NCBI RefSeq assembly: GCF_019219025.1
Contig: NZ_JAHUWN010000014.1
Location: 93,927-157,926, forward strand
From: Bacillus sp. sid0103
GTDB lineage: Bacteria > Bacillota > Bacilli > Bacillales_B > DSM-18226
Direction: 5' to 3'
Length of the DNA stretch: 64,000 nucleotides
Translations under genes and position numbers: made by a program
Notes under the pieces: generated by a model
What the model saw: the letters and a program-made list of their open reading frames with translations, nothing else
What the model was told of the DNA's origin: nothing
Databases searched by the model: none
Shown: piece by piece, positions 44,766 through 51,707 of the stretch
Layout: every line of letters starts with the position of its first letter
Position numbering within the stretch: position 1 is the first letter of the stretch

Positions 44766-45545
44766 ATGAGCCAAGAACATTTAGTAATTGAAAAATTAGG
44801 TCCAGTGTTGTCGTTGACATTAAACCGACCAGAAAGTCTAAATGCGTTTAGCCCCGAGATGATTCTAGGATTAAAGGATGCGCTTACAAACGCTCAGTCT
44901 GATGATGATATTCAAGTGGTGGTATTATCAGGGGCTGGCCGTTCCTTTAGTGCTGGCGGTGACGTAAAAATGATGGGGCAAGCAGGTTCTATTCAAGTTT
45001 ACGAGCATATCGGAAAGCTTAATGAACTCATTTTGCTAATGAAAGAAACAGAAAAGCCAATTATTGCTGCTGTCCATGGGTTTGCAGCAGGGGCAGGGTT
45101 TAATTTAGCGCTTGCCTGTGACTTAATTGTTGCTGCGGAGGACAGTAAGTTTGCCCTCAGCTTTTCTCAGGTTGGATTAATATCTGATGGCGGCGGTTCT
45201 TATTTGCTTCCGAGATTAATTGGACCGCATTTAGCGAAACAATTCTTCTTTACGGCAGAGCCGATCCCTGCAGAGCGTCTCTATCAACTAGGTGTGATTA
45301 ATTATTTAGTTCCACTAGAAAAACTTCAAGAGGAAACAACAAAGTTCGCTTTAAAATTGGCTCATGGTCCTGGGAAAGCCTTTGGAAAACAAAAGAAATT
45401 GATCGATCAGTCATTTACCTCGTCACTTGAGGATATTCTTGAACAGGAGCGGTTGATCCAGACGTTAATGGTGCAAACAGCTGACCACAAAGAAGGAATT
45501 ACCGCTTTTAAGGAAAAAAGAAAACCAGCATTTAAAGGAAAATAG
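44766..45545 (+). CDS. Enoyl-CoA hydratase/isomerase, PaaG-like
   Basis: A 259-residue crotonase-fold protein. GAGRSFSAGGDVKMM and AAVHGFAAGAGFNLALACDL form the oxyanion hole. FSQVGLISDGGGSYLLPRLIG has an aspartate in the place of the second hydratase glutamate, as in PaaG-type isomerases. It can hydrate or isomerise enoyl-CoA. GAAAGGAAG fixes ATG 44766. It fits the step after elimination of phosphate or oxidation by the acyl-CoA dehydrogenase. Confidence 0.88.
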   Translation: MSQEHLVIEKLGPVLSLTLNRPESLNAFSPEMILGLKDALTNAQSDDDIQVVVLSGAGRSFSAGGDVKMMGQAGSIQVYEHIGKLNELILLMKETEKPIIAAVHGFAAGAGFNLALACDLIVAAEDSKFALSFSQVGLISDGGGSYLLPRLIGPHLAKQFFFTAEPIPAERLYQLGVINYLVPLEKLQEETTKFALKLAHGPGKAFGKQKKLIDQSFTSSLEDILEQERLIQTLMVQTADHKEGITAFKEKRKPAFKGK

Positions 45546-45554
45546 GAGATGACA

Positions 45555-46532
45555 ATGATGAAAGCAATCCGATTAACGGAATATGGTGGACCAGAAGTTT
45601 TACATTTAGTGGAAATGGATAAGCCAGTCCCAACTGGTCATGAAGTTTTAATTGAAATCAAAGCGATTGGTGTCAACTATGCAGACACAGCAAGGCGAGA
45701 AGGGCAGTATGTCGTCAAAACACCGCTGCCTTTCATCCCTGGTGCTGAAATAGCTGGTGTTGTCGCTGCAGTGGGCGAACAAGTGACCAAAGTAAAACCT
45801 GGAACAAGAATTGTTACTTTAATAGAATCAGGAGGATATGCAGAATATGCGTTAGCCGATGAGCGGTCTCTAATACCCATTCCTGAACAAATAGATTTTC
45901 ATACCGCTGTTGCCCTGCCGCTTCAGGGCTTAAGCGCTTACCATATATTAAAAACAATGGGCCGGTTAGAAAAGGGCGAAAGTGTTCTTGTCCATGCCGC
46001 AGCAGGCGGGGTTGGAACAATTGCAGTGCAGCTCGCCAAATTATTGGGTGCAGGGAAGGTCATTGCGACGGCAAGTTCTGATGAAAAATTGGCGTTAGCA
46101 AGAGAAATGGGTGCAGACGTCCTAATTAACTATACTGAGCAGGACTGGGAGCAGCAGGTTCTTGCAGCAACAGGCGGTAAAGGGGTAAATGTTGCCCTTG
46201 AAATGGTGGGCGGAGATGTTTTTAATAAAACAGTCAAATGTCTTGCCACGTTTGGACGCCTTGTTGTGTTCGGAGCTGCAAGCGGAGAACAGAGCCGCTT
46301 CTATCCGTCATCACTGATGGCCAGAAATCAATCGGTTATCGGCTTTTTCCTGCCGCAGATTATGAGAAAGCCAGAATTACTGCAGCCAAGTTTAGTCGAG
46401 TTACTTACATATCTCGGTGCAGGAAAATTAAAGCTTACCATAGGCGGGGTATTCCCATTAGAGGATGCGGCGAAGGTTCATACCCTCCTGCAAGGACGGA
46501 AAACACAAGGGAAGTTAATTCTAGAACCGTAA
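45555..46532 (+). CDS. Quinone oxidoreductase-like MDR protein
   Basis: A 325-residue medium-chain dehydrogenase without zinc ligands: GVNYADTARREG, PFIPGAEIAGVV, LPLQGLSAYHIL and the NADPH loop VHAAAGGVGTIAVQLAKLLG. It reduces enones or quinones with NADPH; in this operon it may act as an enoyl-CoA reductase or detoxify reactive enals. AGGAGATGACA precedes ATG 45555. The stop codon is immediately followed by a gene remnant. Confidence 0.88.
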   Translation: MMKAIRLTEYGGPEVLHLVEMDKPVPTGHEVLIEIKAIGVNYADTARREGQYVVKTPLPFIPGAEIAGVVAAVGEQVTKVKPGTRIVTLIESGGYAEYALADERSLIPIPEQIDFHTAVALPLQGLSAYHILKTMGRLEKGESVLVHAAAGGVGTIAVQLAKLLGAGKVIATASSDEKLALAREMGADVLINYTEQDWEQQVLAATGGKGVNVALEMVGGDVFNKTVKCLATFGRLVVFGAASGEQSRFYPSSLMARNQSVIGFFLPQIMRKPELLQPSLVELLTYLGAGKLKLTIGGVFPLEDAAKVHTLLQGRKTQGKLILEP

Positions 46533-46533
46533 A

Positions 46534-46688
46534 TTGACCGAAATCATGGAGAACTGGCATCCCGCCCATATTTTTGACCATCTCTTACCAACGATGCGTG
46601 AGAATGGAATCACCGAAAACAAATCGACAAAATGCTTGGTATGAACGCAGTCTCCTTATTTGCAGGGGATTCAATTAAAGTGAACTAA
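46534..46688 (+). pseudogene. C-terminal remnant resembling phosphotriesterase/lactonase
   Basis: Begins in frame at 46534 with LTEIMENWHPAHIFDHLLP and TMRENGIT, then shifts frame at the A4 tract 46616-46619 and continues QIDKMLGMNAVSLFAGDSIK to TAA 46686-46688. One missing base explains the shift. The text matches the C-terminal helix pattern of phosphotriesterase-like amidohydrolases (FDHLLPTLKENGIT.EQID..L..NP..LF). Everything upstream of the last 50 residues is gone, as if deleted when the operon end was rearranged. Family assignment is tentative. Confidence 0.6.
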
Positions 46689-46697
46689 ACCATAGCA

Positions 46698-46731
46698 AGA
46701 GGACTTGAAGCTAATTCAAGCCTCTTTTTTT
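46698..46731 (+). terminator. Terminator of the catabolic operon
   Basis: AGAGG-CTTGAA...TTCAAG-CCTCT stem followed by eight Ts. Confidence 0.85.
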
Positions 46732-46753
46732 GTGGAAAAAGCATTAAATATTA

Positions 46754-46895
46754 GGCTATGTTAAAGCTTATTGTTGTTTTTAGCACCACGTTGATTGGAG
46801 CGGAAGGCGCGAAGACTCCTGTGGGAGGCTCCCCGGGCCGCCCGCGGAAAATGCCTCGCCTGGAGCGGAAATCAACAGGCAAGTTTAACAGAGCC
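46754..46895. mobile_element. MITE-like element, copy 2 (142 bp) with 8-bp target duplication
   Basis: Inverted termini GGCTATGTTAAAGCT (46754) and AGTTTAACAGAGCC (ending 46895). Flanking 8-mers AAATATTA (46746-46753 and 46896-46903) are identical. The core is GC-rich with TTGATTGGAGCGGAAGGCG and GCCTGGAGCGGAAATCAA arms, the inverse orientation of copy 1. No coding capacity; must be mobilised in trans. Confidence 0.85.
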
Positions 46896-47023
46896 AAATA
46901 TTAATAAACTATGAACAAACTATTAATTAGTAGGGAAGAATTGTATTTATAGTTGATATGCTTAAAATTTGAGATAAACTTAATGAAAAGAATACTTTAT
47001 GTTTCAGTAGGAGTTGAACAAAA

Positions 47024-47725
47024 TTGAAAATATTAGTGATTGAAGATAATAAAAGTGTCTGTTCCATGATCGAAATGTTTTTTGCCAAGGAAGGCATTGA
47101 TGGGGAGTTTGTGAATGACGGACTTGAAGGGTATCACCGCATTAAAGAAGGTACATGGGATGCGCTTATTATTGACTGGATGCTGCCTGGAATGGACGGT
47201 GTAACCATTTGCCGAAAAATTAGGCAAGAAAAATATACTGTTCCAATTATAATGTTAACAGCAAAAGATAGTGAGTCAGACCAAGTGCTCGGGTTAGAAA
47301 TGGGTGCAGATGATTATGTGACCAAGCCCTTTAGCCCCCTAACATTAATGGCAAGAATTAAGGCTGTTACACGTCGGTTTCAAACCCAAGTCCCTAAGGG
47401 AAATGATGATTATATTCAGACGGACCATTTTAGAATCAGTAAAAATACGCGGGAAGTGATAGTGGACGGAACCCCCGTTACAAACTTAACACCAAAAGAG
47501 TTTGATTTACTTTATTATATGATTGAACATCCCCGTCAAGTGTTTTCAAGAGAGCAATTGCTGGAGAGGGTTTGGGGTTATCAGTTCTATGGTGACGAAC
47601 GAACAGTCGATGTTCATATTAAACGGCTTCGGAAAAAAGTTGAAACAACCGCACAGCCATTCTTCCATACCGTATGGGGGGTAGGATATAAGTTTGATGA
47701 GTCAATCAAAACCGATGAAGTTTAG
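47024..47725 (+). CDS. Two-component response regulator, OmpR/PhoB family
   Basis: A 233-residue regulator. Receiver domain: acidic pocket IEDNKS, phospho-acceptor aspartate in LIIDWMLPGMDG, TAKDSE and the lysine in VTKPFSP. Winged-helix output domain: LTPKEFDLLYYMIEHPRQVF, then YYGDERTVDVHIKRLRKK-type recognition helix. It begins with TTG 47024 after TAGGAG. It overlaps the histidine kinase gene by 29 bases. Probably controls the downstream HtrA-like protease and/or itself (inference). Confidence 0.93.
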   Translation: MKILVIEDNKSVCSMIEMFFAKEGIDGEFVNDGLEGYHRIKEGTWDALIIDWMLPGMDGVTICRKIRQEKYTVPIIMLTAKDSESDQVLGLEMGADDYVTKPFSPLTLMARIKAVTRRFQTQVPKGNDDYIQTDHFRISKNTREVIVDGTPVTNLTPKEFDLLYYMIEHPRQVFSREQLLERVWGYQFYGDERTVDVHIKRLRKKVETTAQPFFHTVWGVGYKFDESIKTDEV

Positions 47726-49115
47726 ATACATTTACCAACAGTTTTTCAGTCATATCAGTATTATTATTGTGGCTTTTTTAGTATTGAGTCTTTTATTTGC
47801 TCATTATGTTGAGAATTTAGTCTATGAGAACAAAGCTGACGAATTGATTAATTATGGAAAGTCTATCCTGGCAGAGATTGAACAAAGGCCGCAAGCAACG
47901 GAGTCCATTATTAATCGCTATAGTTCTGTCTTAGCGACCAGAAAAATGAGCTTTAGTATGTTTGACCAATATGGGAATCTTTACTCAGTCGGAAAAGAGG
48001 GCCCGGCTATTCAAGGCTTATCCGACAAAGATTGGGATCGGATCTCAAAAGGTCGAACCTTGGTAGTGAATAGTGATTTTAAACGGTTCGGCCAAGAAGG
48101 GGTTACCTTTGTTGTATTGCCGTATCTTGAAAAGGGACATTTTATTGGTGGGATTTTGTTAACCTCGCCGATTAGTGGTTCAAGTGCAATGATTCACCGT
48201 GTCAATCAGTTTATTTTGTACACGATATTGATTGCACTCGGAGTGTCGTTTCTACTAAGTTGGTTTTTATCGAGGATTCATGTGAACCGGATTAAACGTC
48301 TACGCGAAGCAACGTCCCTAGTTTCGTCTGGGAATTATCATGTCCACGTTTCTTCCTCCAATTTTGATGAAATTGGTGAATTAGCGAATGATTTTAATCA
48401 CATGGTCGATAAAATTAATACCTCGATGGAGGAGATTGAAAGTCTAGAAAATAGACGGAGACAATTTTTATCGGATGTTTCTCATGAGATGAGGACCCCG
48501 CTGACGACTATTAGCGGAGTAATCGAAGGTTTGAAAAATGACATGATACCAGAAGAAGATAAAGAACGTGGCATAAATCTAGTGAGTCAAGAAGCAAAAA
48601 GACTGATTCGTCTTGTTAATGAAAACTTGGATTATGACAAAATACGGTCCAACCAAATACAGTTATACAGAGAAGAATTTCAGCTCTTGGAGTTATTTGA
48701 AATTATTCAGGAACAATTAATGCCACAAGCAGAGGATAAAAATAATCAACTTGTAATTGAGGCTGAACCAGAGGTCATGGTCAATGCTGACTATGACCGT
48801 TTGATTCAAATATTAATTAACATCACCAAAAATAGCATTCAGTTTACCACGGATGGAACCATTTGGCTGCGAGGGAGAACTGAGGCCCAGTCAACCATAA
48901 TCGAAGTGGAAGACACTGGGATTGGCATCGATCCGAGTGACATAGAAAACATCTGGCGCCGTTTCTATAAGGCTGATATATCAAGGACTAGTAACCCTTA
49001 TGGTGAATTTGGGTTAGGTTTATCGATCGTTAAGCAATTGGTTCTCCTTCATAATGGTGAAATTAATGTATTCAGTGAAGAGGGCAAAGGAACAAAATTC
49101 GTCATTAAACTATAA
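47697..49115 (+). CDS. Sensor histidine kinase
   Basis: A 472-residue membrane kinase. TM1 about residues 17-39, an extracytoplasmic sensor domain of about 125 residues, TM2 about 170-192, HAMP, HisKA with FLSDVSHEMRTPLTTI (phosphorylated histidine), and HATPase motifs INITKNSIQF (N box), VEDTGIGID (G1) and GEFGLGLSIVKQL (G2). It partners the overlapping regulator. ATG 47697 is preferred over TTG 47694. The signal is unknown; linkage to HtrA suggests envelope stress, but the protein does not look like CssS. Confidence 0.92.
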   Translation: MSQSKPMKFRYIYQQFFSHISIIIVAFLVLSLLFAHYVENLVYENKADELINYGKSILAEIEQRPQATESIINRYSSVLATRKMSFSMFDQYGNLYSVGKEGPAIQGLSDKDWDRISKGRTLVVNSDFKRFGQEGVTFVVLPYLEKGHFIGGILLTSPISGSSAMIHRVNQFILYTILIALGVSFLLSWFLSRIHVNRIKRLREATSLVSSGNYHVHVSSSNFDEIGELANDFNHMVDKINTSMEEIESLENRRRQFLSDVSHEMRTPLTTISGVIEGLKNDMIPEEDKERGINLVSQEAKRLIRLVNENLDYDKIRSNQIQLYREEFQLLELFEIIQEQLMPQAEDKNNQLVIEAEPEVMVNADYDRLIQILINITKNSIQFTTDGTIWLRGRTEAQSTIIEVEDTGIGIDPSDIENIWRRFYKADISRTSNPYGEFGLGLSIVKQLVLLHNGEINVFSEEGKGTKFVIKL

Positions 49116-49127
49116 AAATCAATTTTT

Positions 49128-49156
49128 AGCTGCGGGCTGGTGCCTGCAGCTTTTTT
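49128..49156 (+). terminator. Terminator after kinase gene
   Basis: AGCTGCGGGC-TGGT-GCCTGCAGCT with six Ts. Confidence 0.88.
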
Positions 49157-49275
49157 GTGCGAAAAGGACAAAATTTCGCAGTTATTTCTTTAAGTCGTTA
49201 TAGTTTGTTAATAATTTCTTAAGATTTACCCGTTAAAGTAAAGACAAGATAAAACATGCATAAAGGAGATCGAAT

Positions 49276-50730
49276 GTGATGGAATTTAAAAATGAAAAGG
49301 AATTCGAAACAAGTCAATCAAATTCATCCGAGATGACTAAAAATATAAAAGCAGAAGAACCATCATTGGATACCATCAGTGTCAGCCATACTGAAATAAA
49401 TACACATGCAGTCGATGCGACGCTGACAGTAGAAACAAATAGTTATCAGGATCGTGAGGTTCGAGATGAAACAACTGATTTCGAAACGACAAGAGAAGCA
49501 AGTTTAGCTTCAGAAATGGAACAAGCACGGACAACTCATCAGGTGGATGAAAGGAATACGAAAAAACGAAAAGCAAAAGGATTTGCGTCTACACTTGCTG
49601 CAGGGGTTATTGGGTCTGTCCTAACATTAGCGATTCTGCCTCACACAGACTACATTAAAAACCATTTCCCGACAGAAGAGAATCAAGAGGCAATCTCTCA
49701 ACAAGGAACTTCTGTCAAACCAGTGGTGGCTCAGCCTACAGCAGCATCTGCTAATTCGATTGCGGATACGGTTGAAAAGGTATCTAAAGCCATTGTTGGG
49801 ATTGTCAATTATCAGCAACAACAGAATAATTTCAATGGTAATCCTAACTCTTCACAAAGTGTGGAAAGCGGTTCGGGATCGGGGGTTATTTTTCAAAAAA
49901 ATAATGACTCTGCTTATATTGTTACTAATAACCATGTAGTCGAAGGTGCCTCGAAACTTGAAGTCTCTTTGTTTGACGGTCAAAAGGCGACAGCTGAAGT
50001 GGTTGGTACTGATGCTTTAACTGATCTTGCTGTCTTAAAAATTGATGCCAAATACGTAACTTCAACAGCTAATTTTGGTGATTCATCTACACTCCGTCCG
50101 GGTGATCAGGTCTATGCAATTGGTAACCCGCTCGGACTCGATCTTTCAAGAACAGTTACTCAAGGGATTGTGAGTGCCACGAACCGTAGTATTGCCATTA
50201 CAACCTCTGCTGGAAACTGGGATACCAATGTTATTCAAACAGATGCAGCAATCAATCCTGGGAACAGTGGGGGTGCCTTAATTAACCCTCAAGGACAAGT
50301 GATTGGGATCAATAGTTTAAAAATTTCTGAAAGTGGTATCGAAGGATTAGGCTTTGCCATTCCAAGTAATGACCTGATTCCAATTGTGAATCAATTAATA
50401 GAGAATGGTAAGATTGACCGTCCATATCTCGGGGTAGGACTTGCCGATCTTGATCAAGTTCCGCAAATGTACTGGCAAAACTTGCCCAACAATATCAAAA
50501 AAGGTGTTTTGGTCATGAATATAGACCCTGACTCAGCAGCTGCTAAAGCAGGTTTCCAACCGAAGGATGTCATCGTATCAATGAATGGCACTGACATTGC
50601 TAATTCCTCAGAACTAAGAAAATATTTATACTCGAAGGTTAAGACAGGGGATGAAATTAAATTTGAAGTTTACCGTGATGGAAAGCGGATGACGTTAACT
50701 GCAAAAATAATGAATAATAGTGGTGCGTGA
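49276..50730 (+). CDS. HtrA/DegP-like serine protease (S1C)
   Basis: A 484-residue membrane-anchored protease. A long acidic cytosolic N-terminus (about 100 residues) is followed by one TM helix (FASTLAAGVIGSVLTLAIL). The trypsin-like domain has VTNNHVVEG (His), TDLAVLKID (Asp) and INPGNSGGALI (Ser). A C-terminal PDZ domain (PYLGVGLADL; VLVMNIDPDSAAAKAGFQ) completes it. It degrades or refolds damaged exported proteins. AAAGGAG lies 7 bases before GTG 49276; ATG 49279 is also possible. It follows a two-component operon with its own terminator between. Confidence 0.93.
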   Translation: MMEFKNEKEFETSQSNSSEMTKNIKAEEPSLDTISVSHTEINTHAVDATLTVETNSYQDREVRDETTDFETTREASLASEMEQARTTHQVDERNTKKRKAKGFASTLAAGVIGSVLTLAILPHTDYIKNHFPTEENQEAISQQGTSVKPVVAQPTAASANSIADTVEKVSKAIVGIVNYQQQQNNFNGNPNSSQSVESGSGSGVIFQKNNDSAYIVTNNHVVEGASKLEVSLFDGQKATAEVVGTDALTDLAVLKIDAKYVTSTANFGDSSTLRPGDQVYAIGNPLGLDLSRTVTQGIVSATNRSIAITTSAGNWDTNVIQTDAAINPGNSGGALINPQGQVIGINSLKISESGIEGLGFAIPSNDLIPIVNQLIENGKIDRPYLGVGLADLDQVPQMYWQNLPNNIKKGVLVMNIDPDSAAAKAGFQPKDVIVSMNGTDIANSSELRKYLYSKVKTGDEIKFEVYRDGKRMTLTAKIMNNSGA

Positions 50731-50776
50731 TTTGAGGTAAGATAAGACCATTCCAAATTGGTCTTGAGGTGGAAAG

Positions 50777-51190
50777 ATGAACAAGGTCGGAAAATTTGCA
50801 GCAAATGAGACAGTAGATGATCTTGAATTAATGAATATGGTCTTTGAGCTCCCTGAAAAAGATAAAATGATTATGTGGTCAGAAGGTTATATTGATCTTG
50901 TGATTGAGAAATTACCTGAGTATGCTCGAGATGTGTTGGAGAAGCGCAAGGAAAAGTGGGAAGATACGAAAGCCTATTATGAAAAGAAAATTGAAGAAAT
51001 TAGTAACCAAGTAGAGTTTAAATTGAAACAAAAGGGTGAACGGAAGGAGTTCGCCCTTTTTGTCATGGAGCGGTACCCTGAATACCAATCCTTACTTTTT
51101 TTAATCTACGATGGGAATTTAAAGGAGGATGATTTTAGAAAGTTTGTCTACCGCAAAAGGCTGGGTTCTCGAAAAATGTACCTTCATTAA
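50777..51190 (+). CDS. Hypothetical helical protein
   Basis: A 137-residue soluble protein, rich in charged residues, with a predicted coiled coil at about 55-85 (EKRKEKWEDTKAYYEKKIEE). The C-terminal part (EFALFVMERYPEYQSLLFLI then YDGNLKEDDFRKFVYRK) looks like a conserved motif, but I cannot name the family. TTGAGGTGG precedes ATG 50777. A 21-bp-periodic repeat patch begins just after its stop codon. Confidence 0.6.
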   Translation: MNKVGKFAANETVDDLELMNMVFELPEKDKMIMWSEGYIDLVIEKLPEYARDVLEKRKEKWEDTKAYYEKKIEEISNQVEFKLKQKGERKEFALFVMERYPEYQSLLFLIYDGNLKEDDFRKFVYRKRLGSRKMYLH

Positions 51191-51310
51191 GCGTGTTGGC
51201 GGAAAAAAGTGACAAGTTGGCGAAAAATTTTGAAGTGTAGCGGAATAATCCATAGTTTTGGTGGAATTCACCCGGGAGTTGGCGGAATACCTGCTCCAAT
51301 CGGCGTGATT
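51191..51310. repeat. Six degenerate GGCGGA repeats with 21-bp period
   Basis: GGCGG-like cores begin at 51198, 51219, 51239, 51260, 51281 and 51302, that is every 20-21 bases, each usually preceded by TT or GT and followed by AA(T). The spacers between the cores are unrelated. No coding function. Confidence 0.75.
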
Positions 51311-51346
51311 GATTCCCAACTTTTAGATTAATCAGAAAAAATAGGC

Positions 51347-51375
51347 TTGCAATCGTTATTAGAAATATTTACAAT
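51347..51375 (+). promoter_or_regulatory. Putative promoter of the ABC-F leader
   Basis: TTGCAA (51347-51352), 17 bases, TACAAT (51370-51375). Gives a transcript start near 51382 and a leader of about 325 bases before the ABC-F gene. Confidence 0.5.
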
Positions 51376-51410
51376 TAAAATAACTAATTTGAAACGGAGG
51401 TGGGGAAGAG

Positions 51411-51545
51411 ATGAAACGTTCTATTTTTGCACGGTTACTTTGGCTGGAAGCACTTAATATTTATCGTGCAATTTTTCATGGTGTAGTTTTCAAAGGGGGG
51501 AGTCTGCCCTTTTTTCAAAATTACAAAATGAATATTGAACAATAA
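51411..51545 (+). CDS. Small ORF upstream of ABC-F gene (candidate leader peptide)
   Basis: A 44-residue ORF, MKRSIFARLLWLEALNIYRA at the start and ending FQNYKMNIEQ, with a very strong ribosome site (GGAGGTGGGGAAGAG) directly before ATG 51411. It is followed by an intrinsic terminator at 51579 and then the ABC-F gene. It could be an ordinary small protein or a regulatory leader whose translation controls the downstream gene, as seen for antibiotic-responsive ABC-F genes. No homologue recognised. Confidence 0.55.
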   Translation: MKRSIFARLLWLEALNIYRAIFHGVVFKGGSLPFFQNYKMNIEQ

Positions 51546-51578
51546 CACATCTCTTTACCCACTATAAATAGGCAGGAA

Positions 51579-51606
51579 GAGAGTGCACCTTTTGCACTCT
51601 TTTTTC
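51579..51606 (+). terminator. Leader terminator upstream of ABC-F gene
   Basis: AGAGTGCA-CCTTT-TGCACTCT followed by TTTTT. It lies inside the transcript that would join the small ORF to the ABC-F gene. Confidence 0.82.
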
Positions 51607-51621
51607 ATGCCCAATTTAAAA

Positions 51622-51707
51622 AGCCGCGGGTCGTAAAAGATGCCCGCGGCTATTTATGTGTTAAAGAGAGTGTTCATTTTAATTTTTATTAAGAAGGAGA
51701 ATGAACA
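51622..51707 (+). promoter_or_regulatory. Structured leader with start-codon hairpin
   Basis: AGCCGCGGG (51622-51630) pairs with CCCGCGGCT (51643-51651). TGTTCATT (51671-51678) pairs with AATGAACA (51700-51707), which covers the start codon at 51707 and puts AAGGAG (51694-51699) beside the stem. AGAGAGTG (51665-51672) could instead pair with the 3' arm of the terminator at 51595-51602. Confidence 0.55.

Noticed and set aside
47024..50730. CssRS-htrB equivalent
   Set aside because: Gene order is reminiscent, but the kinase sensor domain and sequence do not look like CssS, and a terminator separates the protease gene.
51191..51310. A CRISPR array
   Set aside because: The repeated core is only about 6-8 bases, spacers are about 13 bases and there are no cas genes.
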